A DNA stretch of 64,000 nucleotides from Labilithrix sp. (GCA_019637155.1 JAHBWE010000018.1:124001-188000); one strand, 5' to 3'; counted from the first letter of the stretch, positions 39,388 to 48,118 are shown. The notes: generated by a model not told the origin, from the sequence alone. Numbers and translations are program-made.

Positions 39388-40014
39388 TCACACCCCGGCG
39401 AGCGTGCGGACCGCCCACACGACGCCGACGACGATCGACATCACACCGGCGACACGACACAGGAGCGGCGCGAGACGGGGAAGCTTCCCCGCTCGCGCCA
39501 GCACCGGACCCGCGAGGAGCGCGAGCGCGACCATCCCGAGCACGGTGCCGGCGGCGTAGAGGGCGAGGCTCATGAGCCCCGCCGTCACCGTCGGCGCCGC
39601 GAGCGCGATGAGGGCGGCGAGCGCTCCGCTCCCCGCGAGCCCATGCATCACCCCGATCGCGAACGGACGCTTGCCTCGCTCGAGCGCCGACGCCTTCGGA
39701 TCGACCGCAGGATGATCATGCTTCGATTCACGCAACGTACGCAGACCGAGGTACACGAGCATGGCTCCGACGAGGAGCTCGAGCACGGTCGTGACGCGAT
39801 CGGGCAGCTCCACGCCGAGGACGACGAGCGGACCGCCGACGAGCACGAGCATGGCCGCGTGGCCGAGGCCCCAGCAGCCGGCGTAGAAGACCCCGCGCCC
39901 CGGCGACGGCGCGCGGACCATGACCGTGGCGACCGCGGTGATGTGGTCCGGCTCCAGCGCGTGCCGCGCGCCTTGAACGATGCCGGCAACACCCGAGAGC
40001 AGCGCGGGGCTCAC
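39388..40014 (-). CDS. NiCoT/UreH-like nickel or cobalt transporter
   Basis: 208 aa with about six TM helices. The first helix carries RHALEPDHITAV (H18, D23, H24), the HX4DH signature of nickel/cobalt permeases. A cytoplasmic loop has ESKHDHPAVDP. A second signature is GVMHGLAGSGAL. It should move Ni2+ or a related ion across the inner membrane. GTG 40014 follows a TACCGT hexamer by 7 nt. It is divergent from the small lipoprotein gene at 40066. Confidence 0.8.
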   Translation of the reverse strand: MSPALLSGVAGIVQGARHALEPDHITAVATVMVRAPSPGRGVFYAGCWGLGHAAMLVLVGGPLVVLGVELPDRVTTVLELLVGAMLVYLGLRTLRESKHDHPAVDPKASALERGKRPFAIGVMHGLAGSGALAALIALAAPTVTAGLMSLALYAAGTVLGMVALALLAGPVLARAGKLPRLAPLLCRVAGVMSIVVGVVWAVRTLAGV

Positions 40015-40021
40015 GGCCGGA

Positions 40022-40052
40022 ACGGTAGCACGAACGATGAAATCAGTAACAC
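40022..40052 (-). promoter_or_regulatory. Promoter of the transporter gene: GTGTTA - 19 bp - TACCGT
   Basis: On the minus strand, -10 TACCGT (40027-40022) with CGTGCTAC like the promoters at 34001 and 37212, and GTGTTA at the matching -35 position. The shared strings ATTTCAT and CGTGCTAC relate it to the receptor promoter. Confidence 0.45.
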
Positions 40053-40065
40053 TCACGGAGTAGTC

Positions 40066-40350
40066 ATGAAGATCGCATTGGTCCCTGTGCTCGCGCTCGC
40101 GCTCGTCGCGTGCGGCGACGACGACAAGAAGACGGACGACCCCAAGGGCTCGAGCGGGTACACCGATCACTCGAGCCCGTACCCGGCCTGCGACGCCATC
40201 ATCAAGGCGTGCCACCCGCTCGACACGGGCGAGGGCACGATCCACGACTGCCACGACCAGGGCCACCTCGCGAAGTCGGAGGCCGACTGCACGCCGGTGA
40301 AGGACATGTGTCTCGCGGCCTGCGTCGCGGACGGCGGAAGCCCGCAGTGA
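40066..40350 (+). CDS. Small Cys/His lipoprotein with CHP...CHxxGH motif
   Basis: 94 aa. Lipobox LVAC (Cys about 16), a short charged spacer, then PACDAIIKACHPLD, HDCHDQGH, DCTPVKDMCLAAC. The Cys/His spacing parallels the N-terminal half of the protein at 38817-39368. ATG 40066 has ACGGAG upstream. A metal-binding lipoprotein is inferred; no known family. Confidence 0.68.
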   Translation: MKIALVPVLALALVACGDDDKKTDDPKGSSGYTDHSSPYPACDAIIKACHPLDTGEGTIHDCHDQGHLAKSEADCTPVKDMCLAACVADGGSPQ

Positions 40351-40421
40351 GCGTGCTAGGTTTTCTTCGTTCGCGGCGAAACCGCCCGCCGGCTCGCGGC
40401 GTAGCTCTCCCGAGGTCTTCG

Positions 40422-40916
40422 ATGCGTGTTCTCTTCGTCCTCCCCGCCCTGTTGGCTCTCGTCGCATGCTCCGGGGACGACGACGGAGGCGCGACCGGCT
40501 CGACGTCGGGCGCCGGCACCGCCTGCGCCGCCGACACGCGGAAGGACGTGTACACGCCGGGCATGGCGAAGCTGGCGTCGGACCTCCAGCTCCAACTCGT
40601 CGACTCCGCGTTCACCCCGAGCGACAAGCCGGTGCAGCCGGGTCAGGTCCAGAAGGGCATGAACGCGATCACGGTGGAGGTGCTCGACGCGAACAAGGCG
40701 CCGCTCGACGGCGCGAACGTCTCGCTCAGCCTCTGGATGCCCGACCACGCGCACGGCAGCGCGCGCACGCCGAAGGTGACGCCGATGGGCGGCGGCAAGT
40801 ACGAGATCAGCGAGGTCTGGCTCCCGATGGCCGGCCTCTGGCGCTTCCGCATCGGCGTGACCGCGAACGGCGCGCCGCCGAAGGAAGCGGACTTCAACTT
40901 CTGCATCGACGGGTGA
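40422..40916 (+). CDS. YtkA/FixH-like lipoprotein
   Basis: 164 aa. Lipobox LVAC (Cys about 16). The body is one YtkA-like beta sandwich (GMNAITVEVLDANKAPLDGA, LSLWMPDHAHG, GKYEISEVWLPMAGLWRFRI) with the Met/His-rich strand common in copper-related members. It stands 71 bp behind the small lipoprotein gene. Together with the YcnI-like gene it suggests copper delivery or tolerance. The stop is immediately adjacent to the convergent cytochrome gene stop. Confidence 0.8.
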   Translation: MRVLFVLPALLALVACSGDDDGGATGSTSGAGTACAADTRKDVYTPGMAKLASDLQLQLVDSAFTPSDKPVQPGQVQKGMNAITVEVLDANKAPLDGANVSLSLWMPDHAHGSARTPKVTPMGGGKYEISEVWLPMAGLWRFRIGVTANGAPPKEADFNFCIDG

Positions 40917-42269
40917 TCACTTGAGGCACGCGCCGACGCCCGCCGCGATCGTCCACTCCCTCGTGCCGCTCGCGAGGTCCCAGGTCGGGACCTGGGCGAG
41001 GATGGCCGGGTCGAGGTCGCCGGACGCGACGAGGTCGTCGAGCAGATCGAAGTCGAGCGGGCGCATGCGGACGCGCATCTTCACGCTGTCGGGGATGACC
41101 GGGAGGCGGTAGCTCTTCTTCACCGAGTGGATGAAGCGCGGGTCGAGCGTGTCGGCGGTGACGGCGGGCGGGAGCTGCGCCGCCTCGAAGCGCGCCGCCT
41201 CCCAGAACATGTGCGTCTCGGTCCCGTCGGGGCGGAAGACCTTGTCGCGGAGGAGCCAGTAGTCCGGGTCCTCGTGCTTCGACGCCGCCTTCCGGTCCTC
41301 GACCACGCCGCTCGTGAGGACCGGCGCGCCGTCCTTCGTCGCGATGAGCTCGACCCACGCGCGGCGGTCCTGGTTCGCGCCGCTCGGGAAGCCGTGCCCC
41401 GCGAACGCGTTGTCGAGCGTGACCTCGGCGACGGGGCCGTCCGTCGGCGTGACGCGCACGCAGAGCTCGGTGAGGAGCGTGTTGTCGAGGAAGGTCTGCA
41501 CCGCCTGCCGCTGCTCCTCCACCCCGAAGAACGGCGTGAGCGCGACGTCGACGCCGGGCATCGCGTGCGAGTGGACGCGACGCGTCGGCGTGTCGGGGCC
41601 GGACGCGGCCTTGCCCTCGCGTCCTTCCATGTGGCACTTGCCGCACGAGAGCTGCCCCGGCTGCGCGTAGAGCGACTCCTTCCACTCCTTGAAGGTGCGC
41701 TCGATGTGCGCGCCGTGCGGGGTGACGACGTCGTGGCACGCGCCGCAGAGGGAGGAGGACTCCTGCGCCTCGCGATCGTGGAGCGGCGAGTACATCGACT
41801 TGTGCGGCGTCGACTTGGCGGGGTCCTTGATCGATCCGCGCATCACGTCGTCGTTCGCGAGCACGAGCGGGTTGTTGTGCGTGCCCTCGATCGCGCTCGC
41901 GGTGTGGCAGAAGAAGCACGTGACGCCGCGCACGGAGGTGGGGAGCTCGGCGAGGTTGGTGCCGTCCTTGGTGAGGCCGAGGCGGAGCGCCATCGGCGCG
42001 TGGCAGCCGACGCAGAAGTCGGCGGACGCGCCGTTCGTCTCGCGCAGCATGCGCTTGTTCATCGCGAGGAAGACGGGGTCCTCCGCCGCGTAGGCGTGCA
42101 TGCTGCTCGACCACTCGCGGAACGCCTCCGCGTGGCACGGCAGGCAGTTGTTCGGGTCCTGCAGCGCCTGGCCGGTGAGCGTGATCTTCGGCTCGTCGCC
42201 GTCGCTGCACGCCGCGGGGGCGACCACGCCGGCGGCGAGCAAGGAGGAGAGGAGGAGGCGCGCCTTCAT
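40917..42269 (-). CDS. Pentaheme c-type cytochrome lipoprotein (cytochrome c554-like)
   Basis: 450 aa. Lipobox PAAC (C21). Five c-type heme sites: CLPCH (42-46), CVGCH (86-90), CFFCH (118-122), CGACH (175-179) and CGKCH (209-213), then a heme-free beta-rich half (about 230-450). The order resembles cytochrome c554/nitrite-reductase-type multiheme proteins. It should carry electrons in the periplasm or on the outer membrane. ATG 42269 overlaps the upstream stop (ATGA), so it is co-translated with the cytochrome-like lipoprotein. Confidence 0.85.
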   Translation of the reverse strand: MKARLLLSSLLAAGVVAPAACSDGDEPKITLTGQALQDPNNCLPCHAEAFREWSSSMHAYAAEDPVFLAMNKRMLRETNGASADFCVGCHAPMALRLGLTKDGTNLAELPTSVRGVTCFFCHTASAIEGTHNNPLVLANDDVMRGSIKDPAKSTPHKSMYSPLHDREAQESSSLCGACHDVVTPHGAHIERTFKEWKESLYAQPGQLSCGKCHMEGREGKAASGPDTPTRRVHSHAMPGVDVALTPFFGVEEQRQAVQTFLDNTLLTELCVRVTPTDGPVAEVTLDNAFAGHGFPSGANQDRRAWVELIATKDGAPVLTSGVVEDRKAASKHEDPDYWLLRDKVFRPDGTETHMFWEAARFEAAQLPPAVTADTLDPRFIHSVKKSYRLPVIPDSVKMRVRMRPLDFDLLDDLVASGDLDPAILAQVPTWDLASGTREWTIAAGVGACLK

Positions 42270-42691
42270 CGGTTCGCTCCGTTCGCGATCCACGTGATGA
42301 TCGCGCACTGTTGCTCGGCGGAGATGTTCGCGCCCGGCGGCATGCGGAAGAAGCCGTCCGTCGAGATGATGCGCTGCACGACGTCGCTGCACTCGGGCGA
42401 TCCCGCGCGCACCACGCGCTGCTCATGCATCGCGGCGAAGACGCCCTCCTTGTCGAAGAAGTCGAGGCCGCCTTGACGCCCCTCCGGCGAGTGGCAGCTG
42501 AAGCCGGTCTTCGCGCAGCTCGGCTGGAAGGCGTTCGCGTAGACGTTGTCGTAGGTCGGGTCGTACGCCGGGGTGCACGGCGCGAGCGAGCCCGCCTCGA
42601 GGCAAACGACCGGCCTCTCGGCCGGGGTGTTGGGGCATCCGGTGGCGGCGAGCATGATGGCGAGAAGGAAGAGGACGAGCGCGAGGCGCAT
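42266..42691 (-). CDS. Small lipoprotein with cytochrome-c-like domain
   Basis: 141 aa. Lipobox ATGC (Cys about 19). The conserved part PSCAKTGFSCHSPEG has two Cys and His but five residues between Cys and Cys-His instead of two. IISTDGFFRMPPGANIS and CAIITWIANGA resemble planctomycete-type cytochrome c domains, where MPPG supplies the Met ligand. It is the first gene of the cytochrome pair. Confidence 0.72.
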   Translation of the reverse strand: MRLALVLFLLAIMLAATGCPNTPAERPVVCLEAGSLAPCTPAYDPTYDNVYANAFQPSCAKTGFSCHSPEGRQGGLDFFDKEGVFAAMHEQRVVRAGSPECSDVVQRIISTDGFFRMPPGANISAEQQCAIITWIANGANR

Positions 42692-42746
42692 CGAAGCCTC
42701 TCCTTATGTGTCACGCCCGCGCGCGTGCGCCAAGCGGGGCCGTACG

Positions 42747-44267
42747 TCAGAACCCGCGGTTCGTCCCGAAGAGGAGGCGGAACGAGTTGATCTCGGTCCC
42801 CGACGCGAAGGTCTCGCTCGCGGCGCCGACGAGGAGCTCGAAGGTGTGATCCGCCGCGCCGATGCTCTCGATCCCCATCGCGCCCGACAGGCGAAGCAGG
42901 CTCGGCTTGAAGCCGTCGAGCCGCGCGCCGAAGACGTTGCCGGTCGCGATCTGCAGCGTACCGTCGAGAAATGCCCAGATCGGCCAGCGGTACTTCACCG
43001 TCGCGATCGCCGCGCTCCGATCGGTGAGCCGGCCGTAGAGGTAGCCGCGCATCGGGCCGTTGCCGCCGAGGATGATCTGCTCGGTGAAGGGGACCTCGCC
43101 GCCCGAGATCGGATCGACGAACAGCGTCGTCAGCGAGAGGCTCAGCGTGCGGTTGTTCTTGATGTCGACGTAGCCGCCGATGCTCCCGCCGTAGCGGACC
43201 CAGTTCGAGCGCGAGCGACGGACGTCGGAGCCGTGCTCCGCTTCGAGCTCCATCCGAAAGCCGCTCTGATCGGCGGGCCGCGTCTCGCGCGTGTCGATCG
43301 TGAGCTCGCCGCGCTGGTAGACCGCGGTGTAGCCCTGAAAGCCGGTCGGCAGCGCGCCGCGCCCCGCGCGCACCTCCCGGACGAGGGAGGGATCGTCGCA
43401 GCACGCGTCGTCGCGGAAGCGCATGTAGCGGACGCCGGCCTCGGTCGAGACGCGGCTCCCGCGCCACCACGTCGTCTCGAAGACGGGGCGCGCCATCAGC
43501 CGATCGATGCCGTAGCGAACGCGGTCCTCTTCTCGCGCGCGCGGGCCGAACCCGGCGAAGAGCTGATCGGGGCGGTGCACGCCCTCGACGCGGAGGTCGA
43601 TGACGGACGTGTCGCCGATCGGGATCCGATCCGCGATCGCGAGCGAGAGCCAGTCGACGCCGAGCGTCGTCGCGTGGAGGCGGAGGTGGTTGTCCTTGCC
43701 GAGGAGGTCGTCCCAGAAGGCGTAGACGCCGATGCTCGCGCGGAAGCCGAAGTCGAGGAAGGCGGTCGGCACGACGCCGGCCTTCTTGTCGGGGCCGAAG
43801 ACGAAGAAATCGCGGATCGCCTGCGGCCACTGCTTCCGCTCCGCGGTGGTGATGAGCCAGCCGAGCGGCCGGCGGATCACGCACTCGGTGACGAAGTAGA
43901 GCGGATAGAAGAGGACGCGCGGGACCCAGAGCGCGACGTCGCCGGCGGTGGTGGGCGGCTCGCCGCGGCCGTCGTAGTCGGGGAGCGCCCGCTTCGGGCT
44001 CGTCCTCCCGCTGCCGGCGGTCGGCTTCGACGTCGTCTCCGCCGCGTGCTCGGACGTGCCGATCGCGCCGGGTGCGGTGTCGGAGCGCGCTCCCGAGGGC
44101 GGGTTCGGGAGGGTGCGGCCGCGACGCTCGTCGTCGTCGTCCGGCGTGGGCGCGTTGACGGGCGCCTTCGGCGGCGACGGGCCGGAGGTGGGGAGGTGCT
44201 GCGCGCGTGCGGTCGTGGCGGCCAGCACGAGCGCGGTCGCGATCGCGAGCTCTCGGAGCGGCCTCAC
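42747..44267 (-). CDS. Outer-membrane barrel protein of the Omp85/surface-antigen type
   Basis: 506 aa from GTG 44267; the frame is open further upstream, but this start gives the signal peptide LAIATALVLAATTARA. A Pro/Asp/Thr-rich linker (about 25-95) and a barrel domain follow, with strands such as FRASIGVYAFWDDLL, GVDWLSLAIADRIPI and TLSLSLTTLFVDPISGGEVP. The Omp85 loop-like GGNGPMRGYLYGRLTD (GxxxRGY type) is clear. No POTRA domain is obvious. It lies 55 bp upstream of the cytochrome pair on the same strand. Confidence 0.78.
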   Translation of the reverse strand: MRPLRELAIATALVLAATTARAQHLPTSGPSPPKAPVNAPTPDDDDERRGRTLPNPPSGARSDTAPGAIGTSEHAAETTSKPTAGSGRTSPKRALPDYDGRGEPPTTAGDVALWVPRVLFYPLYFVTECVIRRPLGWLITTAERKQWPQAIRDFFVFGPDKKAGVVPTAFLDFGFRASIGVYAFWDDLLGKDNHLRLHATTLGVDWLSLAIADRIPIGDTSVIDLRVEGVHRPDQLFAGFGPRAREEDRVRYGIDRLMARPVFETTWWRGSRVSTEAGVRYMRFRDDACCDDPSLVREVRAGRGALPTGFQGYTAVYQRGELTIDTRETRPADQSGFRMELEAEHGSDVRRSRSNWVRYGGSIGGYVDIKNNRTLSLSLTTLFVDPISGGEVPFTEQIILGGNGPMRGYLYGRLTDRSAAIATVKYRWPIWAFLDGTLQIATGNVFGARLDGFKPSLLRLSGAMGIESIGAADHTFELLVGAASETFASGTEINSFRLLFGTNRGF

Positions 44268-44337
44268 GTTGCGCGGATGTTCCTCGATCGCTCGGCCTCG
44301 CGCATCAAGAAAGTCATTCGGTGGAGGCGGGAGCAAG

Positions 44338-44343
44338 TATGCT
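44338..44343 (+). promoter_or_regulatory. Candidate -10 hexamer of the nucleotide transporter gene
   Basis: TATGCT, 11 nt before ATG 44355; identical hexamer to that at 37264. Confidence 0.35.
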
Positions 44344-44354
44344 CCCGCGAGCTC

Positions 44355-45809
44355 ATGGCGACGGCCGAAGCCAGCGACGCCCGCTCACCGCTCGAGCGCT
44401 CGCTCGCGATCGTGACCGAGGTCAAGGCGGGCGAGGGGCTCACCGCGGTCCTCCTCACGCTAAACGTATTTTTGTTGCTTACAGCGTATTACGTGATCAA
44501 GCCGGTGCGGGAGGGCCTCATCCTCGCGATGGAGGGCGGCGCCGAGAAGAAGAGCTACATCTCGGCTGCGATCGCGGTGACGTTGCTCTTCGCGGTCCCG
44601 GCGTACAGCAACGTCGCGAACAAGGTCGCGAAGCACAAGCTCGTCGTCGGCGTGACGCTCTTCTTCGCGGCGCACCTGCTCGTGTTCTGGGTCCTCTCCC
44701 ACATCCCGCCGGTGGAGAAGGAGCTCGGCCTCGTGTTCTTCACGTGGGTCGGCGTCTTCAACATGATGGTGGTCGCGCAGTTCTGGGGCTTCGCGAACGA
44801 CCTCTACACGCAGGAGCAGGGCAAGCGGCTCTTCGCGATGGTGGGCATCGGCGCGTCGTTCGGGAGCGCGGTCGGCGCGTACGTCACGAAGTTCTTGAAG
44901 GACACGCTCGGGCTCGGCGTCTACCAGCTCCTCCTCGTCGCGGGCGGGCTCCTCGCCCTGTCGGCGTTCATCACGCACGTCGTCCATCGGCGCGAGGAGG
45001 GGAACCGGGCGGCGAAGGAGGAGGCGAAGGCGGCGGAGAAGGAGGGGAAGGCGGCGGAGGCGGCGGAGATCGCGCGGGCGAAGCAGAGCCCGGAGGGCGG
45101 CTTCACCCTCGTGCTCCACCATCGCTACCTGATGTACCTCGCGGCCTTCATGTTCGTGTTCACGATCGTGGACACGAACGGCGAGTACATCCTCTCCGTC
45201 CTGGTGGAGGAGCGCGCGGCGGAGCGCGCCGCCGAGCAGGGGCTGGAGGACGCCGACGCGAAGGCCGCCTTCGCGAAGGGCTACATCGCCGGCTATTACG
45301 GGAGCTTCTACCTCTGGGTGAACCTGATCGGCCTCTTCATCCAGACGTTCCTCGTCTCGCGCATCGTCAAGCTCGGCGGGCTCAAGCTGGCGTTCATCGT
45401 CTATCCGCTGATCGCGCTCACGTCGTCGCTGAACCTGATCCTGATCCCGGGCCTCTTCGGCGCCGATCGTCTCTCCGTCTTCCGCCCCGGCAAGACGGCG
45501 GAGAACGCGACCGACTACTCGCTCAACAACACCGTGCGGAACATGCTCTGGCTGCCGACGACGACGGAGATGAAGTACAAGGCGAAGCAGGCGGTCGACA
45601 CGTTCTTCGTCCGGATGGGCGACGTGGCGTCGGCGGGCATCGTGTTCTTCTTCGGGAGCCGCCTGGCGTGGCCGGTGCGAAACTTCTCGATCGTGAACGT
45701 CGTGCTCGTCGCGGTGTGGCTGCTCCTGTCGATCGGCATCCTCCGCGAGAACGCACGTCTCGCGCGGCTCGCGGAGGAGAAGAAGGAGCGCGCAAGCGCC
45801 GCGACGTAG
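44355..45809 (+). CDS. Npt1/Npt2-type (TLC family) nucleotide transporter
   Basis: 484 aa with about eleven TM helices. The N-terminal motif LTAYYVIKPVREGLI corresponds to the TLC/Npt pattern (TYYILRPVRD). Other features are FFTWVGVFNMMVVAQFWGFA, RLFAMVGIGASFGSAVGA and ATDYSLNNTVRNMLWLPTTT near the end. A charged loop of Lys/Glu/Ala repeats (about 215-245) lies between the halves. Members exchange ATP/ADP or take up nucleotides. In free-living bacteria the substrate is open. It is divergent from the barrel gene. Confidence 0.82.
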   Translation: MATAEASDARSPLERSLAIVTEVKAGEGLTAVLLTLNVFLLLTAYYVIKPVREGLILAMEGGAEKKSYISAAIAVTLLFAVPAYSNVANKVAKHKLVVGVTLFFAAHLLVFWVLSHIPPVEKELGLVFFTWVGVFNMMVVAQFWGFANDLYTQEQGKRLFAMVGIGASFGSAVGAYVTKFLKDTLGLGVYQLLLVAGGLLALSAFITHVVHRREEGNRAAKEEAKAAEKEGKAAEAAEIARAKQSPEGGFTLVLHHRYLMYLAAFMFVFTIVDTNGEYILSVLVEERAAERAAEQGLEDADAKAAFAKGYIAGYYGSFYLWVNLIGLFIQTFLVSRIVKLGGLKLAFIVYPLIALTSSLNLILIPGLFGADRLSVFRPGKTAENATDYSLNNTVRNMLWLPTTTEMKYKAKQAVDTFFVRMGDVASAGIVFFFGSRLAWPVRNFSIVNVVLVAVWLLLSIGILRENARLARLAEEKKERASAAT

Positions 45810-45844
45810 GGCCGCGGCGGCTTGTGGTTCGTTGGGGCTCCAAC

Positions 45845-45850
45845 TATATC
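45845..45850 (+). promoter_or_regulatory. Candidate -10 of the universal stress protein gene
   Basis: CTATATCT centred here is the most AT-rich stretch of the gap, and ATG 45860 follows within 9 nt. No ribosome binding site is visible, which fits a leaderless mRNA. Confidence 0.45.
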
Positions 45851-45859
45851 TGGACCCGT

Positions 45860-46861
45860 ATGCGGGCCGCGCGCTTCGTCGAACGAGGGGCCTCGATCGT
45901 GGTCGTGGTCCGACTCGATGAGTCCGGCGCGACCGCGCTGCGGCGTGCGCTCGATCTCGCGGCCGTCTTCGACGCGCGCCTCACGCTGCTCCACCCGCTG
46001 CCCTGGGACTCGGGACCGCGCGTCGAGTCCGAAGCGGACGTCCGAGCGCGGGTCCTCCACTGGGCCAAGTCGGTCGCTGACACGGTGGGGTCGCACGTCG
46101 AGCGCGCGGCGGGAGCGGAGGGGGCGGTGGTGGCGAGCGCACCGGTCGCGTCGGTGGGGGCGCGCGTGGGTGGTGAGGGTGCGGCGGTTGCATTGGTGGG
46201 GGCGGGCGCGGGTGGCGAGGGTGCGGGCGCGGGAGCGGGTGGCGAGCCTGCGTCGGGTGTGGCGGTGGGGGGCGAGCGCGCGCGGGTCGTTGCGGCGTTG
46301 GGGGCGCGAGCGTGTGTCGAGCGTGCGCGGGTCGTCGTGACGGTGCATCCGCCGGCGGTCGCGATCGCGCGTCATGCGAAGAGGTCGCGTCCTGCGCTCG
46401 CGATCGTCGATGCGGGGACGGCGGTGACCCTCGCGCGGGTGCTGCCGTGTCCGCTCCTGGTCGCGCGGCCGCCGCGGCGTCGCGACGTGATGCTCGTCGC
46501 GACGGACCTCCGCGACGCGCGCTACCCCGTCGTCGGCGCGGCCGCCGCGCTCGCCGATGCGTGTTCCGCTCGCGTAACGGTCGTGCACAACCTCGAGAAC
46601 GCGAGCACCGACGCGCGGTCGCTCGACGCCCACATGCGACGGCCGCTCCGCGCGCTCGCGCGGCTCGGCGAGCTCGACGTCGTGCAGCGCGCCCACTGCT
46701 TCGTGCAGCCGTCGACCCCCGGCATCATCGCGGAGATCGGCGAAAAGCACGACGCCGACATCGTCGTGGTGGGGGCCCGCCAGCGCGGCGGCACCACGTG
46801 CGCGTCGCTCCTCTCGACGCTGCGCTCCTCCGTGCTCGTGGTCCCACTGCCGCCGTTCTGA
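45860..46861 (+). CDS. Two-domain universal stress protein with Gly/Ala/Val-rich insert
   Basis: 333 aa. First UspA-like half (SIVVVVRLDESGATALRRAL, TLLHPLPW) and second half (DVMLVATDLRDARYPVVGAA, ARVTVVHNLEN, DADIVVVGARQRGG with a G-x-x-x nucleotide-site remnant). Between them (about residues 92-145; bases 46133-46290) lies a low-complexity insert of Gly/Glu/Ala/Val units such as GGEGAGAGAGGEPA. It is encoded by imperfect repeats of GCGGGTGGCGAG and is not typical for the family. Confidence 0.75.
   Translation: MRAARFVERGASIVVVVRLDESGATALRRALDLAAVFDARLTLLHPLPWDSGPRVESEADVRARVLHWAKSVADTVGSHVERAAGAEGAVVASAPVASVGARVGGEGAAVALVGAGAGGEGAGAGAGGEPASGVAVGGERARVVAALGARACVERARVVVTVHPPAVAIARHAKRSRPALAIVDAGTAVTLARVLPCPLLVARPPRRRDVMLVATDLRDARYPVVGAAAALADACSARVTVVHNLENASTDARSLDAHMRRPLRALARLGELDVVQRAHCFVQPSTPGIIAEIGEKHDADIVVVGARQRGGTTCASLLSTLRSSVLVVPLPPF
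46133..46290 (+). repeat. Imperfect GC-rich minisatellite inside the stress protein gene
   Basis: G-rich units (GCGGGTGGCGAG and variants such as GCGTGGGTGGTGAG) recur several times with drift, in frame. They give the Gly/Glu/Ala/Val insert between the two Usp domains. Confidence 0.5.
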
Positions 46862-46935
46862 TCGGGGGCGCTCCGATGGGGCGCTGTTCGGATGCCATTT
46901 CGATCGGCGGCGCGACGTCTTGACCGGTGGCGTGC

Positions 46936-48000
46936 TCAGCGGTTGGCGCGACGTCGGGTGCGGCGGCGGTGGAGGGTGAAGGCGAGGGCGGCGAGGAGTG
47001 GGGCGGCGGTCGTTGGGGACGAGCTGCTCGCGTTGCAGCCGTCGCTGCCGAGGAGGTCGTTGGTGCCTTTCTTCGCGGTCGTCTCTTGCTCGGACTTCTT
47101 TCGCTTTGCCTCCTCGGTCTCGGTCGGCGTGCGGCCGCCGGCGACCGAGGTCGAGCCGGAGGTCGAGGTCGAGGCGCTCTCCTCCTGGATGGGATGCCCT
47201 GCCGCGACGGCGGCGTCCTTGATCAGCTGCGCGTGGCCGCCGAAGGTCGTCCACACCGTCGGGCGATCGCGACAGCGGTCGTCGAGGCCGCGTGAGGCGA
47301 CGCCGACGACGCGGCCCTCGGCGTCGAAGAGCGGGCCGCCGCTGTCGCCGAAGCACGTCGACTCGCTCGTCGAGATCTCGTCGGCCATGATGTTCATCGC
47401 GATCGGGTAGCCGCCCTGCGTGCGATACGTCGACTGCGACGGGCCGATCGCGAGGACGCGGACGTCGGTCCGTTGATCGCGCGAGCCGCTGTTGTCGCCG
47501 TAGCCGACCGCGGTCGTCACGTCGCCCAGCGCCGGGCCGGTGAAGCGCACCTTGACCGGAGTGACGCCCTTCACGTCGTTGTCGAGGAGCACGAGCGCGA
47601 TGTCGGCGCCGCAGATATGGTCCGCGTCGGGGACGAAGAGGCGAGTGCCGCGCGCGACGTAGTCGTCCGGATACGTGTAGGCGCCGACGGAGACGGTGAG
47701 CGCGGTCGGCGGCGCGCTTCTGCCGAGCGGTCCGCCGCACTCGCTCCGGTAATTGATGTCCGTCACGCAGTGGCGCGCGGTGAGGACGAGGTTCGGCGCG
47801 ATGAGCACCGCGGTGCAGCTCGGGTAACCGCGCTCCGAGAGGAGGACGGTCGCGTCCTGCGACGAGGGCGAGGTCGTGCCGCCGATGATCGCCTGCGCGG
47901 ACTGGCCGATCGGCGGCTCGTCCGGCGCCGCCGTGCACGCCACGAACGAGAGCGCGATCGCGCCGACTGCCGCCAAACCCCGCATGAGCCCGAACATCAT
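46936..48000 (-). CDS. Trypsin-like serine protease with MYXO-CTERM-type anchor
   Basis: 354 aa. Lipoprotein-like signal (SFVAC, Cys about 22), a short propeptide and the IIGG start of the mature S1 protease. Catalytic triad: H77 in TARHC, D133 in GADIALVLLD, S220 in CFGDSGGP. The C-terminus (about 290-354) has a Ser/Thr/Glu/Lys linker, GCNASSSSP, a short TM-like stretch (TAAPLLAALAFTL) and an Arg-rich end, a MYXO-CTERM-like sorting signal. It is likely a surface or secreted protease. Carrying both a lipobox and a MYXO-CTERM-like end is unusual, and one of the two may not be used. Confidence 0.85.
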   Translation of the reverse strand: MMFGLMRGLAAVGAIALSFVACTAAPDEPPIGQSAQAIIGGTTSPSSQDATVLLSERGYPSCTAVLIAPNLVLTARHCVTDINYRSECGGPLGRSAPPTALTVSVGAYTYPDDYVARGTRLFVPDADHICGADIALVLLDNDVKGVTPVKVRFTGPALGDVTTAVGYGDNSGSRDQRTDVRVLAIGPSQSTYRTQGGYPIAMNIMADEISTSESTCFGDSGGPLFDAEGRVVGVASRGLDDRCRDRPTVWTTFGGHAQLIKDAAVAAGHPIQEESASTSTSGSTSVAGGRTPTETEEAKRKKSEQETTAKKGTNDLLGSDGCNASSSSPTTAAPLLAALAFTLHRRRTRRRANR

Positions 48001-48118
48001 AATGCAGGAGGTGTTCCACGCTTCTGAATGCCGCTCGCAGGGGATTTCGTTCCGCGCGGATTGCCACCGGATCAGAATGGACCCGTCCGAACCCAGGGGG
48101 GCTGGGGTCGGATCATGG

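Noticed and set aside
40894..43884. A 996-codon minus-strand frame over the cytochrome region
   Set aside because: The translation is Arg/Pro-rich noise; the other frame gives five CxxCH sites and lipoboxes.
48001..48118. A gene in the gap between the protease and the kinase
   Set aside because: Short frames only, without start signals or protein-like composition; it probably holds the protease promoter.
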